Shown here: positions 48,901 through 59,500 of the stretch, piece after piece
How the letters are laid out: each line of letters starts with the position of its first letter
Position numbering within the stretch: position 1 is the first letter of the stretch
From: Ahaetulla prasina
Taxonomy: Eukaryota; Chordata; Lepidosauria; Squamata; Colubridae
Assembly (NCBI RefSeq): GCF_028640845.1
Contig: NC_080539.1
Coordinates: forward strand, 194,875,436-194,939,435
DNA: 64,000 nt
Direction: 5' to 3'
The notes under the pieces: generated by a model
Told to the model about the DNA's origin: nothing
The model's database searches: none
The model's input: the letters and a program-made list of their open reading frames with translations, nothing else
Program-made: the position numbers and the translations under genes

Positions 48901-51900
48901 CATTAGCACTGGAAAGTTCTCTCTGTATCGTATCCCTATCAAAATTCATTGTTTTATCTCTATGTTTTTTCTTTTTAATTTCTGATTGTGAAAGTTCAGA
49001 ATCTATATTACCTAAACTCTGTTCTTCCATCTCAGTTAATCTATGGGATTCATTATTTTCATGCACCTTCTTCTTTGATTTACGCTTTACATTCAGTCCT
49101 AAAACTGCTTCTTGACTAGGAATTTGCTTCTGGAAACCAACTAAATCTTCTGTATTGACAGTGTTTAATGAATTAGACTCTGGGCTCTGGAACTGTCTTT
49201 CTAAACTATCTAAGTTTTCCAAGTTTGTCTTTTCTTTAATATGTTGAAAAGAAGCACAATAGTTCCTATCATTAGAAGGCCCTGGATCCAGCACAATGGT
49301 TCTTCTATTATTTTTGGTTTTATTAAGGCATTTTGTACTATAACTACAGCTTTTCTCATTTTGTTGAATTTCATTGCTTAATGATCTAGACTCTGGATTT
49401 TTGGATTGATTTTCCAAATTCATTTTTTCCAAGTATATTCCTTTTTCAATTTCAGTTGTGTAATTATTTATACAATTTGGCTCCACCACAAAGGTTCTTC
49501 TGTTTCGTGTTGTTTGGCCTAAGTGCTGGGAACTACATTTCTCCTTCCTATCCTGATCTAAATTTTCCATATGACAGGCAGACTTAGAAAGTTTTACATT
49601 ACTACTGTTCAGTTCACTAGTTTTTGACAATGCAACATTAATATCCGGTCTTCCATTATTATCATTATTGAAGCTTAATTTTGATTGATTAGTAGAAAAC
49701 TTTGTGTTCTTTGTTTCAGCATTATCTTTTTCTAGAGTTTTTGTTTCCTTCACTTTGAGCTTTATAGAGCTTTCACTTTTAGTGCTCAGTGTAATAAGTT
49801 CGCCAACTTGACTGATTTCAAGATTCTCTTTAATAAGAGACTCTGTTTCTTTTGTCCCCTGCAGCTTATCATTGTCCGAGACTTCTGTTTCTAGGCTGTT
49901 TCCAAATGTAGCAGAAAGGCCTGTTTTACGTTTTTTTCTCGTGGTCACATGTTCACTCAATATACTATCACTGTGTGATCTTGCAGTATCCTTACATTGA
50001 TGGACAGGATAATTCTTATCCAGGATAGATAGTGAGCAGCTCCTGGGATTCTGTGGCACATTCCAAAGGTTGTCTAGAATGATAATATATTTATTAGGCA
50101 AAAAAATCTTCACACTACAAAATAAGCCATTTAAAAAACTTAATGAAATAAAAATACAAAAATAGATCTTTCTTTCTAGTAAAATCCATTTACTTTATCC
50201 ATTTTTCCAGCAGATATCAGCAAAATACTACTAGTAAATTCACTTCCCAGCCCCTTGCTTTGGAGATTATAGAGTAAGTTACTACAGATAGTCAGTCCTT
50301 AGCTTAAAACCATTGGAAGTTACAATGGCACTAAAAAAGAAATGACTTATGACTAGTCCTTGGACTTAAGCATCACAGTATCCCTGCATCACATTATCAA
50401 AATGTGGGTGCTTGGTAACTGGCATGTATTTATGATGGTTGCTGCATCTCAGAGTTACATAATTGCCAATTGTGACCTTTCCAGGTGGTTTTCAAAAGCA
50501 AAGTCAAGGGAGGGAGCCACATTTGCTTAGCAACCCCACGATTCACCTGTCAACCATGGTGATTTACGGTCAACTGTGTCAAATAAGATTGCAAAATCAG
50601 GTGCAACTGACAATCAAAATTGCTTAGGAATGGGGAGAGGCATGGCCAGCATCATGATGAGATGGCGCAAACCCCAGGAGCTCCAGGGAGAGCGCCAAAA
50701 TTCCTGTCGATTTGGGGGTCCTTAATGGGCCATAGCTGTCCTGGAGGGACAGCGAAGAAAGAAGGCACCGGCCGGCGCGAACAGGGAAGTTGCAAATTCC
50801 TTGCAGCACCGGCACCCAGCCTTCGACCCAGTGATGAGGACAGGCAACCATTAGAAGCTGCTAAAGTCAGGACAGCCACACAAGAAGATTGAGCAGGAGT
50901 GAAGATCAGAGCAGAGTATTGTTACCAGGTGAGCGATTGGTCAACTCGCAGGTAAGAATTAAAAAAAACAAAAACCCAAGAGATTTTTCTAATTCGCTTG
51001 AATTAGTGGCTAATTGGTATGCAGAAATTTAAACAAACAGCAGGAAGGAGAGGAAACAAACAGCAAAGAGGATTTTTAACACAAAAACCCTAAAAGAACT
51101 AACGTTCTATCTGGACTCAAAATTGGTTTTGGAAGAAAAAATAAATATTAAAAGGAGAAGAAAATTGAGAGAAAGCATCTTTTGCTAACAAAGGATTAAA
51201 TTGAGGAAGACAAAGAATGAGAGAGAATGCATACCAATAAAAATGGAGAAATTAGAATTTGAGAGCGAAAAAAGATGTGTTGTGACCCAGGCCCCCGGAC
51301 TTGGCCTCCTGGAGGAGGATGAATCAGAGAGTGAGGAGGAGGAGCTGGCAAGGCCTGCTTCCCCTGGGCCCTCTTTCTCCCTGGTACTGCCCCAGGAGGA
51401 GGAGGAGAGGCTAGCAAGGCCTGATTCCCCTGGGCCTTCTTCCGACTTGGCAACGCCCAAAGTCCAGTTGTTGAGGACCAATCTTGACTCGATGCAAGAC
51501 TGCGAAGACGTGATCGGTGCGCGCAGCAAAGGAAAAAGTGGGGCAAGCCCTGGGAGTGCTGAGTCACGGAGCGACACCCACAGGGGATAAAAGCAGGAGG
51601 AGCTTTGTGGCTCTTTGTGTTGGACAAAGCTGCGAATTTCACGGGCAATCTGTTTCATGGATGGAAGAATCTCTTTGTGAGTGACTTTTGCTTTATCTGT
51701 AATTTCCTGGTTACCTTGGTAACAGACTGTTTCAGAGATTTTGGCAGGCGCGTGGGGAAACGTGGCCAGAACATTTCTGTGCCAAAAGGAACCCGGCCAA
51801 GTGTAAATAAACTGTTGGCAAAAGGCCTTTGACTGACTTATTTTCTTGGGAGTGTTGTGGGGGAAACAGAACAAGATGTGACTTAGTGAAATAAACAAGA

Positions 51901-54900
51901 CAATATTAGGATATGAATAAAAATTATGAAAAAAGAATATTTTGGCAAAAATTGTAACTTAGTAAAATATAATTGAATATATTGAATTGTATAAGACATG
52001 ATATGCCCAATACTCTGTTCATAAACCATATATGTGTGTAGGGGAGGAAATTTAAAAAATCAATAAAAACTTGTTTAAAAAAATTGCTTAGCAATGGGAA
52101 CTCCGGTCCTAATTATAGTCATAAATTAAGGACTATCAGTATGCTGCTATATTAGATTGGACTGAACAATGTTTCTAAATCCCATTCTAAAGAGTGAGAT
52201 ATAGATAGTAATGAATAACACACATTTGTAGATCTAAGGAAGATGTACCCAGCAGCTACAATCTAACTTCAGGACATGAGCAGAACATGCATTTTGGGAT
52301 TTAATTCTATGTAAATACAGAATATGCAAATATAACAGTGCAGCTCAGAACATAATTTCACAATTTAATATTCCTTTGAATCATAAAAAGTTCTATATGG
52401 TGTAGTACAAGATAAGATTGTTCCAGAACATACCTCCAAAAACTGTGCTTGAATTCAATGCCAAAGTAGAGTCATCTACTCCATGTAATCCTGGATCACT
52501 ATTTCCACTGCTTGCCAATACTTTGTCAGTGAAAGAAGAGAATGACTTCTTTACCTCCTGGAAAGACATACTTCTCCAAGTTTCACCAAAAGCAGATTCC
52601 AATGGATCTAAAGGGAATTTCTCCAGACTGGTGGATGTCTTTCTGCCACTGCCACTTCCTTCATCATCCACATGAGACAGTGGAATTCTCATAAATTTTT
52701 GTGCCATTCTGGAAAGTTAAAAGCCAAAAGAATGACAAAATTAGGTTAACGTTGTGCCATTTATATAACAATTAAAGTTCTTATCATTAAGTATTTAATT
52801 AAATGTGGTGTAGTAGTTAGATGTTCATTAACCCTGGAGTTCTATATTCAAGTCCATATTTAGCCATGGAAACTCAGTTAAGCGATTTCAGGCCAGCCGG
52901 TCACACATTTTCCCGTTGTTATATGGGAAAATGGAGCCCTATATATGCAGTTCCCTTTACAAGTATAAACTGCCTTGGAAAGGAGAATGAAACAAGCAGG
53001 GTCATAGAAAACCAGTTCTAAAAAAGTGGGGAATAAAGGTGGATGAATTCAATTTATAAGATGATCTGAATTTTTAAGCTGGGAGAATACATTTCCTAAA
53101 GCTTATTTTCTAAAAAATTATGTCCAATAGCACCCAGAATGCAGAGCCCTCAAGCAATGATAAAGCAAAATTGTATCTTTGGGATACAAAAGGGATGACT
53201 CTTCCCACATCACTACAACAATAGTATATACTATTCATTATATTTGTGCATACCTAAGACAGTTGCTACCATCCTGACTGCAAGAAATATCATGAGAATC
53301 ATTGTGGTCTCTTTTATCCAGCAATGAAGAATAGGAATCACTCTACGGGAGAAAAGACCATGTAAGATTTAAGATTAACATTTAACTCTTAAATTTTATA
53401 GTTGACAATCCATATCCACAACAGATGTGAGAGTTTGACCTAGTTCATATATATTGCTAAGCTGTAATATGCTTTGTTAAGCACAACATGTATGAACTTA
53501 CCCACTACATATGACTATTATGTGTAAACTGAATTACTGTATCTTTTTCAAATTCTGGCATAACATTAATTATGAATCTGCACATTTTAGAATGGTGCTT
53601 AAATGATCATAGAACCCTATTGCTGCCTCATTGTGGCAGGGAGATGTTCTTGGGAAGGATGAGCAAGAATGCCAGTAGTATATACCAACAGTATATAATT
53701 TAAATAATGTCACTCAAGATGTGAAGATCATTCCAGCTGCCCACCTAGAGCAAGTAAGTATCTATATAGCAGCAACAGTGTAGAAAGTTCTAGGTGATTG
53801 CTTTTGTGACTACGGAAAAGGCATAATTTCATATTCAATAGAATATGAAAGCAGTGGTAAATGACTCCTGCATTTTACCAAGAAAAGCAGATAAATAAGG
53901 TAAAGTGATAGATGATATAATGCTGGATGTTACTCAACAAGTTACTGAGAAAATGCTAAGTATCTTTTGGAGTATTAATGGTGCAGGTAGTCCTCAACTT
54001 ACAACCACAATTGAGTCCCAAAATGCTGTGCTAAGTGAAACATTTGGTAAACAAATTTTGCCCCATTTTATGACACAGTTGTTAAGTGAATCACTGCAGT
54101 TATTAAGTTAGCAACACAGCTGTTAAGTGAATCTGGCTTCCCAATTGACTTTGCTTGTTAGGAGGTCACAAAAAGTGATCACATGACCCTGGGACACTGT
54201 AATCATCATAAATATGAGTCAGTTGCCAAGCGTCTGTATTTGATCACACAACCATGGAATGCTGCAATGGATGTAAATGTGAAAAATTGTCATAAGTCAC
54301 CTTTTCCAATGCTGTTGTAACTTTGAACAGTCATTAAATGAACTGTTATTGTAAGCTGAAAACTACCTGTATTTATGACTTGATTAAATCTAGAGTTCCC
54401 ACATAAATCAGAATTAAAGCTAAAGGCATGTTTTGACTGCACTGATTGGAATATTTTTAAAGATACCTCTGCAGACCTGGATGAACTCACAGATACTGTA
54501 ACATCATATGTCAGCTTCTGTGAAGACCTATGTGTACCTACAAGGAACTTGCGAATACACAGTAATAACAAACCTTGGTTTACACCTAAACTTAAGCAGC
54601 TACGACATTCCAAAGAGGAAGCCTACAGAAAAGGTGATAAAATGCTGTACAATCAGGCCAGAAATGCACTAACAAGGGAGATAAGAGCAGCAAAAAGAAG
54701 CTACTCTGAAAAGCTAAAGAATCAATTTTCAGCAAATGAACCAGCAAACATGTGGAAAACTCTTAAAAATATCACCGGCTATGGCAAACCTCCTTCCCAG
54801 GCTGAAGGTAATCAACAACTGGCAGATGACCTGAATGAGTTTTACTGCAGGTTTGAAAGGAAACTACAGCCACCTATCTCCACAACTCCCATCTCAGACA

Positions 54901-57037
54901 CACCAACAACAGCCAAGCCTCCTACAACTGACCCCATTTCATTGGGTTCACAACCCCTAGTGATCACAGAAAAGGAAGTGCAGGACCTATTTCACAGACA
55001 AAAGCCAGGAAAAGCTCCAGGCCCAGACAAGATAACTCCTTCTTGCTTAAAAGTCTGTGCTGACCAATTGGCCCCATCTTCACCCATATTTTCAATAAAT
55101 CACTAGAGATGTGCTATGTTCCTTCTTGCTTCAAACGCCTACCATCATCCCAGTGCCAAGAAGCCCACCATCAAGGAACTGAATGACTACAGACCAGTTG
55201 CTCTAACATCTGTAGTCATGAAAACCTTTGAAAGGCTAGTGCTTTCCTACCTGAAACCATCACGAATCCGCTGTTAGACCCCTTGCAATTTGCATACCGA
55301 GCAAATAGATCAACAGATGATGCTGTTAATATGGCTCTGCACTACATCCTACAACATCTTGAGTCTCCAAAGACCTATGCAAGGGTCCTTTTGTAGACTT
55401 TAGTTCAGCATTCAATACCATCATTCCAGACATTCTTCTAACTAAGCTAAACCAGCTACAGGTACCGGAACAGACTTGTAAGTGGATCACAAGCTTCCTA
55501 ACAAACAGGAAGCAGCAGGTGAAGCTAAGCAAGATCACATCAAATACCTGTACAATTAGCACAGGGGGGCCCCCAAGGCTGTGTGCTCTCCCCACTTCTC
55601 TTCTCTCTGTATACCAATGACTGCATCTCCAATGATCCATTTGTTAAGCTACTGAAGTTCGCAGATGACACAACAGTGATTGGTCTCATTCGAGACAATG
55701 ACGAATCCGCATATAGACGAGAGGTCGAACGACTAGCCTTGTGGTGCAACCAAAACAATCTGGAACTGAACACACTCAAAACCGTAGAAATGGTGGTAGA
55801 CTTTAGGAAAAACCCTTCCATACTTCCACCTCTCACAATACTTGACAACACAGTATCAACAGTAGAAACCTTCAAATTTCTGGGTTCTATCATATCGCAA
55901 GATCTCAAATGGACAGCTAACATCAAAACATCATTAAAAAGGACAACAAAGAATGTTCTTTCTGCGCCAACTCAGTAAGCTCAAACTGCCCAAGGAGCTG
56001 CTGATCCAATTCTACAGACGAATTATTGAGTCTGTCATTTGCACCTCTATAACTGTGTGGTTCGGTTCTGGAACCGAACAAGAAAAAGACAGACTTGAGA
56101 GGAAAATTAGAAGTGCAGAAAAAATAATTGCTACCAAGTTGCCTTCCATTGAGGACCTGTCTACTGCACGAATCAAGAAGAGGGCCGTGAAAATATTTGC
56201 AGATCCCTCGCATCCTGGACATAAACTGTTTCAACTCCTACCCTCAAAAGCAGCTATAGAGCACTGCACACCAGAACAACTAGACACAAGAACAGTTTTT
56301 TCCCGAAGGCCATCACTCTGTTAAACAAATAATTCCCTCAACACTGTCAGACTATTTACTGAATCTGCACTACTATTAATCGTTTCATAGTTCCCATCAC
56401 CAATCTCTTTCCACTTATGACTGTATGACTATAACTTGTTGCTAGCAATCCTTATGATTTATATTGATATATTGATCATCAATTGTGTTGTAAATGTTGT
56501 ACCTTGATGAACGTATCTTTTCTTTTATGTACACTGAGAGCATATGCACCAAGACAAATTCCTTGTGTGTCCAATCACACTTGGCCAATAAAATTCTATT
56601 CTATTCTATTCTATAAAACACAAATTAGCTGGCTCAAATTATCATATTTTGGACACTTTGTGCAAAGACATAGATCCCTTGGAAAATCTATCTTTCTAAA
56701 TAAATCAATCTTTAAATTTGGAAAAGATGGAAAGAAAGAAAAGACAAAGTCCAGTAGAAAGGTGGACGGACTTGATTACAGCAATAATAGTTATGCTACT
56801 GGGAGACCTGAATGGTCTGTCTGGGAAGAAATCATCCTGGAGAGGGCAGTCTATGTGGCTGCTAAAGAATTAACACTGACATATTGGCATATAATCAGAT
56901 TAAATGATGCTTACAAAAACCAAAGAAATTCATTCTGAAAATATTGTCTATTTGTTCACCTCAGAAAAACTGGTCAGCTTGATTGCAGTTTGAAAGCAGC
57001 TGTTCATAAAGAGCTGCAGTTCATCAATATATTTTTT
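45829..57037 (-). CDS. SGO2: SGO2, shugoshin 2 (5' exons missing), six exons visible
   Basis: Exons on minus: 56960-57037, 53254-53342, 52434-52708, 48283-50073, 46087-46198, 45829-45967. All are GT-AG and all phases join, giving about 827 residues. Shugoshin recruits PP2A and protects centromeric cohesin. The first exon ([20 protein letters not shown]...) matches the end of the SGO2 coiled coil (KKLIDIEALMNNNLITAIE in human, from memory). [11 protein letters not shown] matches the RVPLTSNDDEDE region. The long central exon is polar and poorly conserved, with [13 protein letters not shown] repeats. The basic SGO box is complete ([19 protein letters not shown], then KLRRGDPF). The gene runs tail to tail with IDH1. 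The N-terminal start lies beyond the DIRS insertion, outside the window or unrecognised. SGO1 is less likely because its SGO box reads VNYKEP. Confidence 0.88.
46087..46198 (-). CDS. SGO2: SGO2 penultimate exon, SGO box
   Basis: Encodes [20 protein letters not shown] then [16 protein letters not shown]. It was too short to be listed as an open frame and was found by translating between the acceptor tattctattcacag and the donor AG|GTTAGT. Confidence 0.92.
46271..46626 (-). mobile_element. Sauria-type SINE, full length
   Basis: On minus, the 5' tRNA-like head has an A box (GGCTCAGTAGCTAAG) and a perfect B box (GTTCGAATCCC). The body follows, and the 3' end is GGGGAACCTTTATCTTTTACC, the tail type shared with BovB LINEs. 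The duplication gtagatta flanks it (46263-46270 and 46627-46634). In the last-but-one SGO2 intron. Confidence 0.85.
46889..47234. mobile_element. Two MITE fragments joined
   Basis: 46889-46975 resembles the hAT MITE of 8614-8968 (ctcaaggcccggggaccaga, gaaacagcaaaggac). From about 46976 to 47234 it is the 'caggtagtcc' MITE, ending 'aaatcaaggactacctta'. Neither half is complete at the junction. Confidence 0.6.
47235..47817. other. SGO2 intron, no recognised features
   Basis: AT-rich, with short open frames only. Confidence 0.45.
47818..47912 (-). mobile_element. CR1/L3-type LINE, short 3' end with (AATCC)n tail
   Basis: Reverse complement of the 3' end of the copies at 4157 and 56615 (ttattggccaattgtgattg, acacaaggaatttgtcttgg). 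The tail is here the pentamer AATCC rather than AATAG. Confidence 0.8.
48283..50073 (-). CDS. SGO2: SGO2 large central exon
   Basis: 1791 bases, open throughout, from acceptor (tatcattctag) to donor (AATG|GTGAGT). Highly polar, Ser/Lys/Asn/Glu-rich and probably disordered. It contains two diverged repeat units, [10 protein letters not shown] and [10 protein letters not shown], each followed by a Leu/Asn-rich segment (KMNLENQ.. / KTNLENL..) and [14 protein letters not shown]. There are also several Lys clusters ([16 protein letters not shown]). The first few residues read before the acceptor are intron. Confidence 0.92.
50635..52081 (+). mobile_element. L1-like insertion with 17-bp target duplication
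   Basis: The 17-mers aattgcttaggaatggg (50618-50634) and aattgcttagcaatggg (52082-52098) differ at one base. The insert starts GC-rich, becomes A-rich, and ends atcaataaaaacttg then an A-rich tail, so it is plus-oriented and retrotransposed. Only a leader and a 3' end are left, with no reverse transcriptase. It is itself interrupted by the solo LTR at 51278-51873. Confidence 0.7.
51278..51873 (+). mobile_element. Solo LTR, 596 bp, with 5-bp target duplication
   Basis: TGTTGTGACCC ... AACAGAACA is flanked by agatg on both sides (51273-51277 and 51874-51878). It contains a TATA-like ggataaaag (about 51586-51594) and AATAAA at 51806-51811, about 220 bases apart. An open frame rich in Glu and Ser (51201-51590) crosses the boundary and is not a gene. 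No internal region or second LTR is present. Confidence 0.85.
52434..52708 (-). CDS. SGO2: SGO2 exon
   Basis: Acceptor cttttaactttccag. Encodes [20 protein letters not shown], ending STVFG plus one base before G|GTATGT. The MRIPLS..DDE stretch aligns with the conserved region after the coiled coil of SGO2. The internal Met is not the start, because the upstream exon joins in phase. Confidence 0.87.
52709..53253. other. SGO2 intron, no recognised features
   Basis: AT-rich intron. At about 52805-53035 there is a possible old repeat ('gtgtagtagttagatgttcat', 'ttaagcgatttcaggccagc'), not named. Confidence 0.4.
53254..53342 (-). CDS. SGO2: SGO2 small exon
   Basis: Acceptor ttctcccgtag and donor AG|GTATGC bound 29 codons, [20 protein letters not shown]..., which join in phase to the exon at 52434-52708. 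Found only by splice logic. Confidence 0.78.
53983..54371. mobile_element. 'caggtagtcc' MITE, copy
   Basis: Starts gcaggtagtcctcaacttac and ends gtaagctgaaaactacctgta. The interior matches 24882-25258. It directly precedes the CR1 copy. Confidence 0.75.
54428..56615 (+). mobile_element. CR1/L3-type LINE, 2.2 kb, with (ATTCT)n tail
   Basis: The plus-strand frames cover the connector before the RT ([20 protein letters not shown]), the RT N-terminal motif ([16 protein letters not shown]), the catalytic box [12 protein letters not shown] with [20 protein letters not shown], and the C-terminal [20 protein letters not shown] domain. Frameshifts break it at about 55085, 55390 and 55950. It is 5'-truncated, lacking the endonuclease. 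The 3' end is 'cacttggccaataaa' and ATTCT repeats. It lies in the SGO2 intron between 53342 and 56960. Confidence 0.88.
56616..56959. other. SGO2 intron, possible old LINE remnant
   Basis: A plus frame reads [10 protein letters not shown]...WNDLITAI-like words ([18 protein letters not shown] in another frame). This could be a decayed LINE fragment, but I cannot assign it. Confidence 0.3.
56960..57037 (-). CDS. SGO2: SGO2 exon, end of the N-terminal coiled coil
   Basis: 26 codons, phase 0 at both ends: [20 protein letters not shown] then LTSFSE. Acceptor tttgtcctgcgcag; donor GAG|GTGAAC. It aligns with the C-terminal end of the homodimeric coiled coil that binds PP2A-B56. Earlier coiled-coil exons were not seen. 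Confidence 0.82.
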
Positions 57038-57352
57038 CTGCGCAGGACAAACAAATCTTTTTAGTTTTAGTTTACTATAATAATACTCAGAATAAAATTT
57101 GGCTTGTTGGATCAATTCAATGTCCTCCAGCAGCTAAAATGTTATTCATTATATCCTTTCAAAATATTCTAGTTATTAGAAATAATCCATTACCTCTCAG
57201 ACCATTTTATAATTTTTACAATGACACGAATTTTATTAGAGACATCTGGAGAAATCATCATATGAATACTAATATTAACAATAATGTACTTAATTAGTCA
57301 TGAGGCCATATCAAAACACAATAAACTTACGTGAAAGGCAAAACTAGAAGAA

Positions 57353-57531
57353 AATGGGCGTTGGCTTACCTGAACACCCCTTCTTGGAGAAGTGGGAATG
57401 CCGGTCAGGTTGGGGTTTCTCCTGTACTAGCCAATTAGGACTGAGTCTGCATATTTCTTTTGGCCCCGCCTCTCTTGCCTTCCAGCTTTTTCGGCGAGGA
57501 CGCTGTAGCAGACTGATGTGTCTACCCGAAA
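57353..57531 (-). repeat. DIRS left inverted terminal repeat (element 3' end)
   Basis: Contains gggaatgccggtcaggttgg and tctgcatatttcttttggcc, both present inverted at the other end. The outermost 35 bases (gggcgttggcttacctgaac...) are specific to this end and complementary to the ICR. Confidence 0.88.
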
Positions 57532-57617
57532 CGAGAAAGAATTAGTAGCCACCCCACCCCGACAACCTTTGAGCCGGCAGGAATACCCCAGGGTGGGGCT
57601 GACCGCCATTCCCACTT

Positions 57618-57690
57618 CTCCAAGAAGGGGCATTCAGGTAAGCCAACGCCCATTCTCCCAGTCAGTGGGAATGCCGGTCAGGTTGGGGAC
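57618..57690 (-). repeat. DIRS internal complementary region
   Basis: The left half (cttctccaagaaggggcatt...ccaacgccc) is the inverted copy of the left outer end at 57354-57390. The right half (cattctcccagtcagtgggaa...) equals the reverse complement of the right outer end at 63150-63190. The two meet at cgcccATTctccc, so ATT/AAT is the junction triplet. In DIRS elements this segment templates the joining of the two ends into a circle. Confidence 0.88.
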
Positions 57691-57794
57691 ATACCAAAGT
57701 AGATGTCCTTATCTGCTGGCTCTCCAATGATGGGTCCGACAGGACGTGTTGAAGCACCCGTCGTCCAAAGGCCGCATCGGCCGATGCTTAAGCG

Positions 57795-58790
57795 TCCAAT
57801 TTATAATGTCTTATGAACGGTGTCGGGGATGACCAAGTGGCTGCAGTACAAATCTCCTGAATCGAAGCGTGCGTGTTCCATGCAGCCGAAGTTGCTGCAC
57901 TCCGGGTAGAATGAGCCAAAATGCGCCCTGGAACTGGCAACGATTGGTGCTGATATGCAGTCGCGATCGTAGATCAGATCCATCTGCTCAACGTACGAGA
58001 ATTGACCTTTAGGCCCAAAGAGGCCGGTAAGTATGATATGAACAAGGCCTCTTACTTCCGAAAGGCCTCTGTACGGGAAATGTAAATCTCCAACGCCCTG
58101 CGGACGTCAAGTGTGTGCCAAACTTCCTCCCGTCTGTGCGTTGGCGAGGGACAGAAGTCTGGCAGAACTAGTTTCTGTGCTCGATGAAAAACCATATTCA
58201 CCTTAGTCATGAAGGTGGGATCAAGTTTAAGAATTACTGTATTGGAGTGGAACACACAGAGATCTTTCCTGATCGAAAGTGCTGCAAGTTCGGAAACTCT
58301 ACGTGCTGAAGTAATAGCAACCAGAAAGGAGACTTTGAATGACAAAAATCGAAGATCGGCTCTTCTCAGAGGTTCAAATGGAGGCTTGGTCAAAGCTGTC
58401 ATAACCACATTGAGCTTCCACGTAGAGAAGTGGTGAATCGCTGGCAGGCCCCTCAGAAAAATTAGAGGCCCTTCTCAGAAAAATGTGAATTAGGGGATCC
58501 TTAGCCGCCGTGGTGAATGAGCCTCCCACCAACATAGAAGAGAGTGCCGCCACTTGCCTGCGTAATGTATTAGGCGCCAGACCTTTCTTGAATCTGTTTT
58601 GCAAGAAACGTATAATGTGGTAAACTGACGCCTCAGTGAGTGTCACTGAATTGTCTCTACACCAAGATCTGAAGGATTGCCAAGTGTTTTCATAAATTCG
58701 AGAAGTGGACGGTCGGCGGGAAGCCTGAAGAATGTCAATCACCTCATCCGGGAGGCTTGCGGCCCTTAGAAATCCCCGCTCAATCTCCAG
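57795..58790 (-). pseudogene. DIRS tyrosine recombinase, frameshifted
   Basis: The N-terminal part (SLPDEVIDILQASRRPSTSR, TWQSFRSWCRDNSV, GLAPNTLRRQVAALSSML) is the SAM-like core-binding fold. The catalytic half follows in another frame with the first Arg in SARRVSELAAL (about 58300). A third frame holds the HSTR box (His-x-x-Arg, about 57905) and the nucleophile in IRHYKL (Tyr codon at 57803-57805). All catalytic residues I can place are intact, but at least two frame changes separate them. The enzyme would insert the circular cDNA. Confidence 0.85.
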
Positions 58791-59500
58791 ACGGTGAGCT
58801 GGAACCACTGGGGACCACTGGGGACAAGACTCACTTCGTTGTCTGGGATTCTCCATGGTGGGGCCACGGACAGGGAGAGAAGGTCTGCGTACCAAGGCCT
58901 CCGTGGCCAATGAGGGGCTACCATAATGATCTCGGCCCTGTATTGAAGAATCCTTGAGATAACTTTGGGAATCAGGGATAGGAGCGGGAACGCATACAGC
59001 AGATCTGATGGCCACGGGCATCGCAGGGCATCCACTCCTTCCGCTCTCGGAAATGGATATCGGGAGAAGAACCTCGGGACTTGGTGGTTGAGATTCGAAG
59101 CAAACAAATCCACCGACGGCTGGCCAAATCTGGACACCAGACGCCGAAACAAGGAGGGGTGAAGCGACCACTCTGTTGGATCTATCGTGGTGCAGCTGAG
59201 TGAATCCGCCTGTATATTTGCGCTCCCAGAAATGTGACCCGCTGATAGAGACAGAGTGTTGGACTCTGCCCAAAGGCCAAGGCGTAACATCTCTTGCATC
59301 AGAGCTACTGAGTGTGTACCGCCCAGTTTGTTGACATGTGCCTTCGCCGTTATATTTTCTGTTAGAACTAATACATGCTGACCGATGACCAAGTTCTCAA
59401 AGTTGCGAAGTGCCAGATAAATGGCCCTGAGTTCTAACAGATTGATGTTCATCTGGCACTCTTGTTCTGACCAACGACCCTGAGCCATGTGGGGACCCAA
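58766..59500 (-). pseudogene. DIRS RNase H and adjoining domain
   Basis: INLLELRAIYLAL (catalytic Glu), VLTENITAKAHVNKLGG (Asp replaced by Glu-Asn in LTEN) and GSANIQADSLS (Asp) mark the RNase H. SRFGQPSVDLFASNLNHQVP and the WPSDLLYAFPLLSLIPKVIS segment is the conserved domain after RNase H in DIRS/Ngaro elements, sometimes called methyltransferase-like. It overlaps the RT frame at the RNase H start. Confidence 0.78.

Larger units (their letters stand above)
50286..52145. mobile_element. 'caggtagtcc' MITE split by an L1-like insert
   Basis: 50286-50634 holds one part of the MITE (gtcagtccttagcttaaaac, tggtaactggcatgtattta). 52082-52145 holds the rest (attgcttagcaatgggaact, aaattaaggactatcagta). 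The interruption is at 50635-52081. In the SGO2 intron between the exons at 50073 and 52434. Confidence 0.75.

Noticed and set aside
51185..51898. 237-codon minus-strand open frame
   Set aside because: It spans the solo LTR and its flanks antisense, and the low-complexity Ser runs come from the GAG/GAA-rich LTR strand. Not a gene.
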